NCBI GenBank assembly: GCA_964019055.1
Contig: OZ025215.1
Span: forward strand, 10,591,208-10,655,207
Reading direction: 5' to 3'
DNA: 64,000 nucleotides
DNA from: Anthopleura xanthogrammica
Taxonomy: Eukaryota > Cnidaria > Anthozoa > Actiniaria > Actiniidae
Made by a program: the position numbers and the translations under genes. This document shows, in pieces, positions 22,159-35,330 of the stretch (positions are counted from its first letter, which is position 1; the number at the start of each line of letters is the position of its first letter). The notes under the pieces were generated by a model. The model had not been told where the DNA came from. It saw nothing but the letters and a program-made list of their open reading frames with translations, and made no database searches.

Positions 22159-24263
22159 TTACTCATCGTTGTCGTCGTTGTTGTCTGCCTGCAGAGACAA
22201 GGCCAAGTAAAGGTCGTGCGTACTTGGGGTTTCTACAGGACCATCCCTCGGCACATGAATGAACTTCTTTTCTCGTTTTTCTCTTGGGGCGGGTGAGAAC
22301 ATTGGAGTGCTGTACTGTAGTCTCGGTGGGCTGGTTTGGCCATCAGGAGCTGAATGAAGAATCAGAGAATAAATCAGTACGTCAAAGAAGGATTTTTATT
22401 TCAGTAAATTAAATGAGTAGATGGATTGGATGGTTTCATGAGGTTGGTGAAGTTGATGGTATGGATGGATTAATTGAGTGGATGGGTGGGATGGATGGAA
22501 AAACACTGAGATGGATGGGTGGAATGGGATGGATGGATGGATGAATGGACGGATGGAAGGATGGATCGATGTATGGAACTGAGGACGGACGGACGGACGG
22601 ATGGATGGATGAAAGAATGCATGGAAGAATGGATGGAGGGAGGGATGGATGGATGGAGGGAGGGAAGGAGGGAAGGAAGGAGGGAGGGAGGGAGGGAGGG
22701 AGGGGAGGAAGGAACATATTTTTGGATGGTTTCAAATTTACTCACATCGTTGCTTTTTATAAACTGAAGGGAGTTTTCTTTGAGGTGTGATCAATAGCTG
22801 TTGTTTGATGAAGTTTGACCTTTCGTCTTCGAATTTCTTTCTCTAAAATATAAAAAGTTCGTCAAAACCACATTAGATAAATGCACCATTGCTTCAACTC
22901 CTCAGTCCAAGAATGGAGTAGAAATTCAAAATATTGAACCTTGAGTTAGAGGCTGAAAACGTTGTTGCCAGTATATCTGATATAATATGAAGAATACATA
23001 AATAATATTTATAGCAGTTCTAACCTCGTATCCCAACTTGGCAGCAGATTCTGTGAAATCTCTTCGTTCGTCTTCAAATGTTCTTTTCTGTTCATTGAAC
23101 ATCACTTTTTCTTGTTTAAGTCGCTCCCACTCTTCACATATTCTAGAGTCACTCTGATAGATAAAAAGAGGCAGTTTCACTATTAGGGAGAAAGAAAGAA
23201 GGAAAAGAAGGGAGGAAGGGAAGGAATCAAGGGTGGCCGTGAGTAGCAGTAGTGCACTCGATTCCCACCTCTGGGGTCTCGATATCACAGACAGATAGAC
23301 AGATTTTATCAGATGTGAGATTTTATCACATATGTGAGTAGAGTTTGTTAGGTCTCTCCCTTAATTCGAAGGTTTTTCTCCGGGTTCTCCGGTTTTTCTA
23401 GCTCCACAAACCTAACGCAACACGCTAAATTATACGATCTGATCTGTGAGTTAGGAGTGCCCCAACTTTGATCAGCGCAGAGGTTGTTTCAGGGTATCGA
23501 TAAAATGTGAAAATCTGAAGAAAAATGGAAGGAGGAAAGGAAAGAAATAAAGAATAAAGAAAAGGAAAAGAAAAGAAAAGAAAGGAAAGAACTAACTTAC
23601 GAGAATTGAAGAATCAGCTTGAGAATTTCCTTCGCTTTCTTTTACCTGAAACGACTAAGTAACATAATATTCACAACTTAACATGCAATCTATCATAAAA
23701 GTCATCCACAATTACAGATTACATGACAAAAACAAAATCAAGATACAACATAAGTGCTGATTCAGAGAAAAGTATGCTTAGCATATTCTTTCTTCTCCTA
23801 TTTGTTGAACCTCCCCTATACCAACAGAATTTGAAGTTTTTTCCCTTGGGGCAGTATGAAGGTGTGTTTTATACCTCTGATTTTCTATTTTGGACAACTT
23901 ACTTGCACAGTTAAAATGACAAATAAGATTAAGAACTAACCTCTATCAGAGCTTCCTGTTGTTCAACAATGTGTCGATAATTTTCTAGCTGTTTTTTCAA
24001 CTTTTCTACTTCTTCATTCAATGCAGCTTTTTCTTCATTGTCTTGAGGTGAACTTGATGAAGATCCTTTGTTTGCTTGCTCAAGTCGAGATTTTAAAACC
24101 CTCCATTTTTCTCTCATACTCTTTTCGATTCCTGTTATCATCATAAATATGAGAAGGTGGATTTGAGTTTGAGATAATGACTTTCACAGACCAGATTATC
24201 GTCATCCGCTATCACCATTGCCACGATGCTAACAACATTGTCATCATCGTCGTCGTCATCATC

Positions 24264-24336
<73 letters not shown>

Positions 24337-27300
24337 CCGCCATTGCTATTGCCATCACCATCAATCCCTAAAACCATTGTCATTGAACATTAACACCATT
24401 CTCATCATCAATCATCACCATCACTATTGCCATCACTGTCATTGTTATCACCATCACCATCATTAGCAATCAGTATCATCATCACCATCAACCATAAACA
24501 CCATCATCATCCATCACCACAATGGTTATTAACTATTACCATCATCATTATCATCACTACCATCATCATTATCATCACTACCATCATCATTATCATCACT
24601 ACCATCATCATTATCATCACTACCATCATCATTATCATCACTACCATCATCATGAGCCAAGATCAATATTATTAATAAATGATGGATGGATCAGTGACAA
24701 TAACTACACAGGTCTACAGAATCAAAGATTACATTACCTTCTCTGACCAGTTCATATGGCATATTGAAATGCCCAGCAGGAAGACTGCGGACAGACAAAC
24801 CAGAACATTCATCGCTGGTACAGCCCTGTTCATGCAAATAAATACCACATACATTATGTACAAGTATGTTGATTTGGGGGTCCACTGGACTCATATCCTT
24901 ATATTTTAGGAAGAAAAACACAAGCAGAAACATATTTTCTGTGTCCTATTGGACACACTCTATTATATTTTTGAGTCCAACTTCAATTTATTTGCGTATA
25001 GGATGCAGGATTGTGCGTCTGGTAAAAAAATCCCTGCAAATTACAAGTTAAAAACAATGACGCTATGTCAAGGATGGACTTATGGATTTAACTATAATTT
25101 CATTTCAAACTTGATTTGCAACTTTCCTTTTATAATCATTCAAGTGATTCTGCTAAACAATAAGTATGTTGATATATTTTGATAGATTATTTATACCTCA
25201 GAATCACTGTCATATCCTGTTGATTGCTGCTGATTTAATGCACTAATGAGTTCTGCTTGCATGTCCAGCAGGGAATCCCGCAGATCGTTGTTCTCTTTCA
25301 TTAATTCCTATCAAATAAACCACAGGAGGTCTTATTCAGTAACAAAATCTATTCAATGTACATGGGACAAAGAGCAAATAATAAGAAACTTATTAATAAC
25401 AATAAGAATTTAATATTCAAAAAGGAAAACTTAATTTGTAAAGGTCCAAAATAATGACCCAATTTTATTGGTGGGTTAATGGTAAATACCCCCTCCCCAC
25501 TCAGAGACCTGTTCAAATGCTCAATATTGGGTATCCATAGTGACTTAATTTCTCATGAACAAATATGTTGTTTAGTATGCAAGCAAACAGACAGGACATT
25601 CATTTCTGCAATTAGACTTTCAGTTTTGGATATATTTGTTGACAAACTCCAGGATTTCACTTCCAGAGGTGGTGGGTATCTGGGTAACCCCACCCCTCCA
25701 CTTAAAATTCACTCCAATTGTTTTGACTTTATCTCTCATGCAAAGCTTTGTGTAGTGAAGATGAACACAACAGCATGAACTGGCTGTTATTTTGTCTACG
25801 ATCATGAATTGTCATAAATAAAATTATGCATGTATTTTTATGAATGGAGCCGTGATGAGAAAGCACTGAGCTTGTGAATCAAGAACAAAAAAAACTCAAT
25901 ACAAAGCTAAGTCTTAGTTGTGGTTATTATAGTATTACAACAAGTAAGTATACCTTTTGTCTTGCTTCATAATTTGTTACTAGTAATCTATACATTTCTT
26001 CTTCACTTCTGAAATTACATCATCATTACAACAATTATTAGTTAAATGATGATTATGACAAAAGCTAATAAGAAGAAAATAGTATTTTAATATATGTGAA
26101 AAGATCTCTATTTCAATATAATGTGAAAACTAAAGTGAAGGAATAAACACATGGCTGGATAGATGGATCTAAGAGATGAATTGGGGAATTGAGAAATGGA
26201 TGGATGGGATGTGATGGATGGATGGATGGATAGATGGGATGGATTGATGGGTGGGATGCACAGATGGATGGATTGGATAGATGGATAGAATAAATGGGAG
26301 GGACGGATGATAGATAGATGCATGGATGGATGGAAGCATGGATGGATGTATTGATGGGTGGGTTGGAATGGATGGAAGGGATGGATGGAATGGATGGTCG
26401 AGATGGAAGGATTGGATGAATAACTTTATCAAAAATGATATACCGTACCTATTTCCAGTATTCCACATTGCTCTTTTCCCATCAGCTCTTTGTAGAGAAT
26501 TAAGGATCTCCATTCCAATTCTCTTTTCTTGACTTTTATCAGTGAGCATCTTGAAAATAAACAAAATTTGTTGCAATTTCAATACACGTCACTTCTGGTA
26601 ATATCTACATTTTGACGGGCTTGGAGAATGTTGGAGGTTGTTTGTTTATCTTGTTTTCTGGTTTCATGTTGTAGAAATAGTCAGATACAATACTTTGGGG
26701 AGTTATTTTGACATGATTTGATTTAAGAATCACTAGTTGCTCCCCAGTCAATCATGGCTGCCCCCCAGTCAAATCCAGAAAAGTCATGTGATTGATAGTA
26801 AGCAATTTGTCGCAATTTCAATAAATAGCCATCATACAAATTTTCTCCCATTCTTAAAGAAAGTAACATTTTCCATATAAGGCAGCTATTTACCTGATGC
26901 ACTCTTTCCTTTAGTCGCACAACTTCTTTTTCCTTTTTCTTATTTTCATGGCTTATCTGGTTATGAAACTGCTGATAATTGGACTTTAGCCTTTTGACCT
27001 AATGTGAGGTAATACATTATAAATTAAAATAATTTAAAATCATCAGCAAAAATTTGCAATTATAGTTTTTCATAACATGATCATCTTATGCGAAACTAGG
27101 TTGTTCAAATTTTTCTCTCCACAAAACTTTCTTGAACGCTAAATACCAATTCAGTCTGGGTTAAGCCGAGCCCTGACTCAGAACAGCACAGGGTTGTTTC
27201 ATGGTTCAGTCAGTGGGTTAGCCAAGCCTTGACATAGATCAGCTCAAAGGTTGTTTTAGGGTTTAATCTATGAGTTAGCCATGTCCTGACTTTGATCATC

Positions 27301-29746
27301 TCAGAGGTTGTGTCGGGTTTGATCTGTGAGTTACCCATGCTCTAACTTAGATCAGCCCAGAGGTTGCTTCAGGGTTCAATGTGTGAGTTAGCCATGCCCT
27401 GACTTGGATCAGCCCACAGGTTGTTTCAGGGTTACTTTGATAAAATCCAAGTTCTTAAAAGGAATATCTTTATTGCAAACAATTATAGAACCTACCTCAT
27501 CTTTTTCATTTTTCAGTTGTTCTTTTGTCTTCGTGACCTTACTTTTTAGTTGTCTTTCTCTTTCATTGGACATGGCCAACTCTCGTTCAAGGCTTTCAAC
27601 TTGCGCCTAGTACATAGATGTCAATAAAAATTTATTTAAAATCTTAATATTTGAGGTAATGTTGCTGGCTTCAGTTTCTATTTCTATTAAGCTTTGGCTG
27701 TTGTATCACAGCATGGGACACTCACAACAGAGCTAAGCTCCAATTACTTGGAATACCAGGAGCAAACTGGAATCTAGGAGTTGATTTTTAGGGATCTTGA
27801 TTTTTAGGGAGGTAGAGAAACAACAAGCAACTCTTCTCACATACAAGACCAAGTCCAGTGGAACCCAAATACGAGAAACATTGGTGAAAGTTGAGCACTC
27901 TCACCGCTACACCACCCGTGCTTCCCTTTAAAACATTGACCTAGTCAATGGGAATGTTTCAAGGGACCATAAAAATATTTATATATTTACCTTAAGTCTT
28001 TTTTGATTTTGTATCAGATATTCATTATCACATTCTGATCTAAGATTCCTGTTAAAAATAAGACAAACAATCATGGGGAATTCTAGTCAGAGAATAAGAA
28101 ACATGACAATAAATACCAGCTAGTGCTATAGAGAACAGATCTAAAAATTGAATGCAGGGTTTGTGGGTGTCAGCAGCTGAGGGGTAACTTGAAAAAAACT
28201 CAATATTTATTGGGAATATCTGAGATACAAAGAGCTTAGAATCTTATCTTACAAGTATTTGTTTTTAGATTGAAATGCTTCACAAATGCTTAAGCAAAAT
28301 TTACTTGGCTTGAAAAGCTTATGGATCTGTTGATTTTGAATTTGTTTTTATAAACCAATATATATATTGTGTGAAAACTGTAAGTTGCTATGGAAATCAT
28401 GAGCCAAACAACTTCGATAACAACTCACCTCTCTTCCAATGACGTCCTGACTTTGGAGCTCTGCTGTTGAAGCTGGAGAAGTTCATAGGTACAATTTATA
28501 AGCCTGACAATGTCGAATGTGTCAGAAAGCTCTTTACCATTTCGAGAGGGAGTAAAAAGCGGATTGAAACCAAGGATGCAGAGTTCCTAGAAATGAAAAA
28601 AAAATAAATGCAAATGCAAATCTTACTATCCATCCACATATCCAGTTAAAATATTTTAGTATACTGTCAGTAACGTAAAATGCAGAGCATAGAGAAATAT
28701 TAAAAATTATCCTACGTATATGATTATAAATATACAATATGGTCGCAATTTTATTCTCAGTTTTAATAGCGTGTGCGATCATCATTACTAAGACTTGCAC
28801 ATTGTTCATATCAAGAAATGTTACAGAAATTTCCAAAAATTAATTTAGAATGCATCCCAATTTATTGAGCACTATATTCTAAAATATGAGTACTACAATT
28901 GTTCCCTCAACAATGTTATGGCAGATGTTTCTCGTATACTAAAAAAAATTTATATCCCGAATTCAAATAGCTCATTGATGTGTGGTAAATAATAAACTTC
29001 AATTCATTAAAAAACAAATTTATTCAAAAACTACTGATTAGAATAGGAATTGAAACAGCTAAGTCTAGTATCCTGTGGACATCTTGACAATAAATAATTT
29101 TGTTTTGTTTTGATGTGTATGGCACCCTTAATTTTTGAATCTTAGTGTATTATATGTACTTCCCCTGTAAATAAGCTTAGAGAACAACAACTTTTAATAC
29201 TACTATTAATTTTGGCTAAAATTTAACATGGAAAAATTAATCTTAGAAGGATTAATTTTGGCATATCTCATGTAGCGCTGAAAGTAAAAATGTTTTGTCT
29301 AGGAAAGTGAATATTTAGAACGAAAGTGTTGGAGGAAAGAAAGTTAGATTTTAGGGTAAAATTTGACTAATAAGAATAACCAGAAGACCACTCCATGACG
29401 TTTTGAATTATATAAAGAAATGTTCTTGTAAACAAAAGGTTAAATGCTATCCATTTTAGTTAAGACATTCGTTTGTCACTTACATGAATGTAGGATATTA
29501 ACAAATTAGTACTAGTTAAACAAGTAAAGATTTTTCCTTACGTACCTGATTCAAATATGCAAGACATTGGTCGACATTATCTCGTCTGCAAAACTGCTTC
29601 TCCGAGCTGTTGTTAAGCATCGCGAACAACGGAGAACCGAACTGAAGTCCATCTTGGTCTGAGCTTTTATCTGGACTTGAATGCCGCGATGAATGCGAAG
29701 TATAACGAGTTAGAAAGTCTGTGTTTCCATGTTCATCGACATTCAT
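22159..29746 (-). CDS. SSX2IP: Afadin- and alpha-actinin-binding protein homologue (SSX2IP/ADIP), 14 exons
   Basis: Coiled-coil protein that in vertebrates acts at centriolar satellites/centrosomes and at adherens junctions. Exons in reading order: 29546-29746, 28429-28586, 27991-28048, 27496-27606, 26894-26998, 26449-26549, 25954-26008, 25197-25307, 24738-24825, 23941-24131, 23601-23645, 23025-23153, 22746-22842, 22159-22349. The frame is continuous for 546 residues (human is about 610). Matching landmarks: [15 protein letters not shown] near 52-67, [13 protein letters not shown] near 100, [14 protein letters not shown] near 231-245, [17 protein letters not shown] near 247-263, [15 protein letters not shown] near 333-347, and [20 protein letters not shown] near 417-436 followed by [11 protein letters not shown]. 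Long heptad-rich stretches predict coiled coil; the C-terminus is Pro-rich then acidic (DNNDDNDE). The terminal TAA overlaps a donor-like GTAAGT, so a further exon is conceivable but not needed. Confidence 0.93.
22436..22712. repeat. (GGAT)n / (GGAC)n / (GGGA)n simple repeat in the last SSX2IP intron
   Basis: Mixed tetranucleotide array in which GGAT grades into GGAC and then GGGA/GGAA. Not coding; open frames are low-complexity. Confidence 0.9.
23225..23505 (+). mobile_element. SINE-like element with body ending in one 57-bp satellite-type unit
   Basis: Contains tatgtgagtagagtttgtta, the conserved ttttctccgggttctccgg block, and then gatctgtgagttaggagtgc through ggttgtttcagggt. The body block is shared with 45262-45500 and 60850-61085. 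The last part is one copy of the 57-bp unit that forms arrays at 27165-27435 and 56256-57065. The tRNA-like head is weak in this copy. Confidence 0.6.
24240..24652. repeat. (CAT)n arrays in an SSX2IP intron, including a 24-bp higher-order unit
   Basis: A near-pure CATCAT run at about 24245-24340 is followed by mixed CACCAT sequence. At about 24537-24652 a unit of about 24 bp (taccatcatcattatcatca + cta-type join) repeats about five times. Confidence 0.9.
26150..26420. repeat. (GGAT)n imperfect simple repeat in an SSX2IP intron
   Basis: Imperfect GGAT/AGAT/GGAA array about 270 bp long, ending about 30 bp from the 26449-26549 exon. Not coding. Confidence 0.9.
27165..27435. repeat. 57-bp satellite, about 5 diverged units (opposite orientation to 56256-57065)
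   Basis: Repeats of atctgtgagttagccatgcc, ctgacttagatcagcccaga and ggttgtttcagggtt with a period near 57 bp. It is the reverse complement of the array at 56256-57065, and its units are more diverged. Lies in SSX2IP intron 4. Confidence 0.85.
27730..27930 (-). mobile_element. tRNA-derived SINE-like element
   Basis: On the minus strand the head reads gcacgggtggtgtagcggtg then agagtgctc, a tRNA-like A-box region, with a degenerate B-box-like gggttccactgg. The body contains tatgtgagaagagttgcttg and aaaaatcaactcctagattc, as in the plus-strand copy at 45262-45500. Confidence 0.6.
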
Positions 29747-30199
29747 ATTCAGAAAACCCGGGTGAAAAGCGAGGGAAGTAAGACGAAATTCCCTGAACCA
29801 TCGATGAAAACACTGTGGTTTTTCTTCACCAAAATATTATCCGATCTGGGTGATGATGATTATATCTATCAATTAGATACTAGACTTTGAAATCAGAGTC
29901 TTAAAACTTCTATATTACCACCAGACCACAAGCAATCGCTGAATTATTGAGGGAGTTATTTTTTCTGTAGTTCTTGGAGACGAGCATGCCATTCTGATTG
30001 GTATACCGCTGATTCGATTATCATTTAAAAAAAAAATAATTTTTTTAAACATAGCTCATTTTATCCCTAGATTATAACTTTTGTCAATAGTTTTAACAAA
30101 TTTTAACCGAATAATTAAGTAAAAAGGAATTTTATTTGAAAAAGAACAAATTTGAATGGAATATTTTGGATGTTGAAAAAGCGCGCCAAAATGTAAATT

Positions 30200-30366
30200 A
30201 CGCGAGGGGCCTGGGAACGATTAGTCCCCCCGCACGGTTCCCCGCAGCCGCAGCTGTTTTTAGGATCGTCACGCAGCACTCTCTCCCCACAAGTGTTAGT
30301 GAGGAGAGAGCGTTGCGTGACGACCCTAAAAACGGCTGCGGGGGAGACTAGGGAATGATCCTCGCA
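30200..30366. mobile_element. GC-rich fold-back element
   Basis: Inverted arms: gcgaggggcctgggaacgat with agtccccc and tttttaggatcgtcacgcag on the left; gttgcgtgacgaccctaaaa and ggggagactagggaatgatc with ctcgc on the right. The loop pairs ctctctcc with ggagagag. GC-rich against AT-rich surroundings. Confidence 0.75.
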
Positions 30367-30894
30367 AGCAAGCAAGCATAATGACATGCGCAAAATTATG
30401 GGGTGGGCTGGAGGACATGAACGCTTTTTAGGGGCTTTATAATATAAAAATGGTATTAAAACGAAGTGGCAAGCATATAATCGCTCGATCTATGACGTCA
30501 TACTGATGGAGGTCCTGTATTTTCAGTGGTGGAATTTTTCCCCTCCCCATCCCCCTTAGCTAGGTTATACATACATACATACATACATACATACATAGTT
30601 TATTCAAATCGCAAATAAATTGTTGACAACTAGTAAAATTAAGAGCAAATACGAGCAAAAGGCGATACAAATCGGACAATAAAGCTAAATAATAGGCGAC
30701 TTGAAAGGGAGTTATGAGGTTAACCCTATGTAAAAACTCCCCCCAAAAAACGGCAATACAAGACAAAAAATACATTAAAAAGAAAAAATCTAAGCAGCGT
30801 TATTAGCGAAAAATTCGTTGTAAAATGGAATATAAATATATAAATATATACTGATTAAAGAAGAGACAAGCTCTTCGCCACCCCGAGCACCACG

Positions 30895-30955
30895 CCCGCG
30901 CACCCACCAGACAGACTTTAAAGTCTGTCTGATGGGCGCGCAAGCATGAAACCCG
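30895..30955. repeat. Short inverted repeat (hairpin)
   Basis: Arms gcgcacccaccagacagact and agtctgtctgatgggcgcgc meet at tt/aa with no loop, forming a near-perfect palindrome. Confidence 0.75.
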
Positions 30956-31210
30956 GAGCAACAGTGAACCCGTCTCCTCCTTAATCTAGACTATACTATA
31001 AATATATATATACATACATATATACATATATATATACATCCCCCTCCAATTCTACTCTCCCTACCCCACTGACACTTGACTGGTACATTCGATCAGTACG
31101 TTACTAACAATTTATTGAAACTAAAATTCCAGATGGGAATATATATATATTTTTTGGACCATAACGTGAATAAGCGTTTAGTGTTTAGTGAGTGTACGGA
31201 TTATTTAATT

Positions 31211-31262
31211 GTCCTTGTCCTTGTCCTTGTCCTTGTCCTTGTCCTTGTCCTTGTCCTTGTCG
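31211..31262. repeat. (CCTTGT)n hexamer microsatellite
   Basis: About nine pure copies of CCTTGT, roughly 190 bp downstream of the apple/EGF gene's stop codon. Confidence 0.95.
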
Positions 31263-31454
31263 TCATGGTGATATTGATCAGTGCTATCACAAGCGTGTTG
31301 GATCCCCGGTTGGATCACATTTCAGAGAGTAAATCGCTGTCATGGACGCCAGATCGATTTGAGCTACTATAGATGTATAATCATATTTTGGTTGTAATAT
31401 GGCCTTGTCCTCAAGTGTTGCAGTTTTGAAGCCAGAATTATCGTTAAATATACG

Positions 31455-32851
31455 TTACTGCCTTGCTAATAGTTGTAACTGCTGCTGCTTTGCCACGGCT
31501 TCGGCCTTTTTCACAGTTGATAATGACCTCTCTACTTTTTTTCCCAACCACCAATTCGTGGTTGCACTGGCGGATGAGCTACACCTGTGGAGTGGGTTGA
31601 ACACATCGTATACCCCAAAGATCTCTTCGCCATCAGGGAGTAATAGACCCGCTACGTCCGATATTACAGCTCCAGGTGTGCCGTCCCAGTCACAAGGAGG
31701 ATTTAGACTTTTCCCATTAGTGCTGTCTCCAAAAACATGGTATCCTTCACTATTGATATAACCTGTGCAGTTCTTACAACTAATGTTTCGCGCGCTAATC
31801 ACTTCATATCGGATGCATTTCCCAGGAATCTCTTGCAGAAGACGCTGACTGGCTTTGTTTACACGAATATAATCATCATATTTTAGACCATCGGATTCAA
31901 ACTTGCAGGTTGCTCTCCAGTGCGTGGAATGTGTTTCGATGTGTCTCATGTTATTGAGAGACATACGATAGTCAGTCCAATTGAGATTCGTTTCTCCACG
32001 AGGAAAATCTACATGGAAAGACTTACTAAAGTATTTTTTTCGAGTTTGTTCGGCAAATACAAAGGACTCGATCAATGTCCATACAAATCCAGGCTCTGAC
32101 GTAAAGTCGCAGTAAACTTTCATTTGATTGGGAGGGCTCATGATGGTATATACTCCAGATGGGGATCCACTTGGTAATTTGTCGCAAGATGGTGGAATTT
32201 CACAAAGTTTACCGCCAAAACCGGAACTACACTTACAACTGATTTTGCGCTTGACATCGCTGCACTGTTCTGTACACTCGCCTCCGTTAAGGCAAGATTT
32301 TTGACTACAGCAACCGTTACTGCAACTTCCGCCAGTGTCCTGTTGACAAACGAGGAAAATTTACATGAGAAATACAATAGACACCGTGATGCGCTTCTTG
32401 CGACCAAGAAATGCGCATGAAATTAAGGTGAAGAAGCAAGCAAGGAAGCAAGGAAACAAGGAAACATGCAACGAAGCAATGAAGCATGCATCGAAGCAAT
32501 GAAGCAAATTTTAACTGGCGATGAGTAAGCAAGCAAGGAAGAAAAAAATAGAAAGGAACGAAGGAAGGAGGGAAGGAACAAAGGAAAAACGATTGAAAGA
32601 AGGAACGAACGAACAAATAAAACTAAAGAAATTAGTTTTAAAACAAAAAAAAAAAAAAGGGTTTCTCTATGCCAATCAGTTTAAAGCCAAAATATACGTT
32701 GGTGATTTAATCAAGCCCCATGCACCAAAGAATAAAAGCCAACTCAGTTTTTTAGTTAACTGAACCACATCATTGCGAATAAAATATATCTTCGCGGCTG
32801 TAACTGAATGTAGGGCTCCTATTTTAGGGCTCCTAACAGTGTGTCTATGAC

Positions 32852-32902
<51 letters not shown>

Positions 32903-33239
32903 GTACCTTTTCTTTGAAGGTTTGCTTCAACTCGAAGTATTTGTATCCAGGCTTTGGCTGGAAGCTGCTTGAATCAGCAGAAGTTGTTTTGGTTTCACTC
33001 AAGAGCTCACAACGATTGCCAGAGATCTGGTAAGACAAACAGCCACATTCCAACAAACACTGGCTGAAGCATCCTATAGCCCCATTCTCCTCTTTCGTGA
33101 CTTTGATGAGATGCCCTTCTAGTCCTACATCTGCTTCGTAATCACTTTGGTTGAACTTTCCAGAGTATATTGTAGTAGAGGAAGCGAAAAGATTAAGGTT
33201 GCTAATGGCAGCGACGACCACGAGAAGAAGTGTGTTCAT
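31455..33239 (-). CDS. Secreted protein with apple/PAN-like, EGF-like and fibrinogen-like segments, 2 exons
   Basis: Exons 32907-33239 and 31455-32339 join in phase 0 to encode 405 residues. The start MNTLLLVVVAAISNLNLFAS is a signal peptide, so the product is secreted. About 50-108 is Cys-rich (CFSQCLLECGCLSYQ, NRCELL, GYKYFELK), like an apple/PAN module. About 115-155 is EGF-like (CLNGGECTEQC, CKCSSGFGGKLCE). Next comes SGVYTIMSPP and KVYCDFTSEPGFVWTLIESF, the opening motif of fibrinogen-related domains, in a divergent and shortened version with paired Cys (CIRYEVISARNISCKNC). The C-terminus is Gln/Leu-rich. Fibrinogen-related proteins are often lectin-like or matrix proteins; the ligand is unknown. 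The intron carries an (ATT)n run at about 32850-32902. Confidence 0.85.
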
Positions 33240-34400
33240 TCTGCTGCTGAGCTGCGCATGAAAAAAAATATCGTTTTCTCTAAAATCTCTCGCTATCTTG
33301 GATATGTCGTCTTTGTTTGGAGTATTTTGTTACTAGTATAGTTTGTTTTTAAGTAAGCCTTAGCAACAAAATCTTCTAAATGAAATGCTAAAATACTCTG
33401 AAAATTCTCATTAAAGCGATGGAGCTTTCGTAAATTTAGAATTCGAATATTTTGAACACTGAATGAAAATCAAGCATTTTTTTTCTTTCTTTCTTGTACA
33501 TGCATGCATGTACGTTGGGAACTCTGTATGAAGTAAGCTAGACTTGTCTCATGATAAATTCGTAACGTTAACTTAATTAATTTTTCACTTCCTACAAAAG
33601 CTTTTTCGATAACTTTGAGTATATAGTCAACTACTACTGAGTTAGGACATCATATTTACACCAGGTTAACATTTTTTAAGCTAAGAAATTAAAAATAGCA
33701 GAGCTGTTAGGCACTTTCACCTCAGTCGAAGTATAAACTTACAAAAAACCTAGAAATTGACGCTATCGGTTATTTTTTTCTTTTTTTTCTTCAGTGTTTG
33801 ATAAGTATTTTTTTAAATTGTTTTTCTATTTTGCATGTCCAATATTTTAATCATTTTGAAAACTTTGTATAACTCTAAATCTCATTTAGAATCAGGAAAG
33901 TGATTATCAATATCAACTTCACTGACCTACCTTTAGTTAGAAGTTACTGGCAAACGAGGGCCGAGCTTTTTGTTCGAAGTCGTTCAGTTGAATAAACCTA
34001 TGGAGTATTATTGGCACACTGGAAAACTTTCAAAAGTGACTCGATATTTACTCCGCCAAATCTCTTTAAATGCAGGTGTTAAAACAGCAGGGAAGCGAGT
34101 ATGACTTAACTTGTACCACACAACCGTGACGCCAGCCTTATGATTCTAGCAGTTTCTTTCCTCTAGTTGTATTGCATGTGGACCTCACTTGGCCTCTGCA
34201 TGAGTCTAAGACCTCTTAATTATATATTGTTTTGAAATTAAGTCCCATTTTATCCGCCTAATGACTTCCCTTGCACAGGTGCGGTATGCGGTATGCATGG
34301 TTTAAACGTCGTGAATCGTGAATTTTCTTGAATTTGAATGTTTGATATTTTTCGTGAGCCGTGATCGTCCTTTTTTAGCCTTTCGTGATCCGTGCAGATA

Positions 34401-34423
34401 CCCCTCCCCCCCCCCCCCCCCCC
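34401..34423. repeat. Poly(C) tract
   Basis: Twenty-two C residues with one T, inside an otherwise AT-rich region. Confidence 0.95.
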
Positions 34424-35269
34424 TTACCGCCCCTGCTTGCAAGACAAATAGCGAGCTTTGAACTCCTACGTTACAGCTAGTGATGATAGTTGGTGACGTC
34501 TGGTAAATTTTCAAAGTTTACAAGAGTTCTAAAGTTTGCTTAGCTTTCGAGTAAAAAACGACAAATCTATGGTATTTCTGTAGCTCAACCTATCTGGAAA
34601 CCATTATTTCTGTTGTTTCATAAACTAGAAAGGAAAGCCGGCTTAAATCAGTATCAAACCGGTTGCAAGCGAAAAATATATAACGAAGCCATTGAACGAC
34701 GACACTGAATTCATAGTGTGTGTGAAACATCATTTCGCTGTTATCTTTGAAAATAATGGTGGAAATAAAATCTTAGGTAAATACACCAATTGAGAGCTAG
34801 ATTTTTTGAATTATTATTTTTCACTTGAGTCAAAATTAATAGAAAAAAATAATATTTTTATCAACATTGACATCTATATCTGTATTTTTCTTTGTTTTTG
34901 ACTTTCAAAACATTTTGGCTTGAAAACAATTTCATAATTGGTAGCCCTATTGTGAGCTCTATTTTCACTGTCTTCAAACCTATTCATCATAGTGTCTTGC
35001 CAGGATGTAAACGAATAGGTAATCATCCCAAATAACTCACAAAACAATGACAAACAAAGCTATATATCTAGCTTCACTCATTTTATTTTAGTATTTATAC
35101 GTGTTATAATCTTAGGATTATCTTTTTACATATTATTAGTACTTGGCCATGGATGGCTTCTAGTAAATACGCTGAAACAAAAGGAAAAAAATAATTATAC
35201 TTCAACATTTTACTCACTGTCTCGCTTCTGATTGGCCAAGAGCCCTCAGCCAATCCCTGATATCGTGTG

Positions 35270-35330
35270 AACTCGACATGATAAATGTATTATCTGTAGG
35301 TTTTAGATAATACATTTATCATGTCGAGTT
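35270..35330. repeat. Perfect 26-bp-stem hairpin
   Basis: Left arm begins aactcgacatgataaatgta and right arm ends tacatttatcatgtcgagtt. The arms match exactly for 26 bp (to ttatct / agataa) with a 9-bp loop (gtaggtttt). Confidence 0.9.

Larger units (their letters stand above)
29747..31454. other. Intergenic region between SSX2IP start and the apple/EGF gene stop
   Basis: Contains the SSX2IP promoter side, a fold-back element (30200-30366), a (CATA)n run near 30568-30597, a short inverted repeat (30895-30955) and a (CCTTGT)n array (31211-31262). No gene is seen. Confidence 0.7.
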
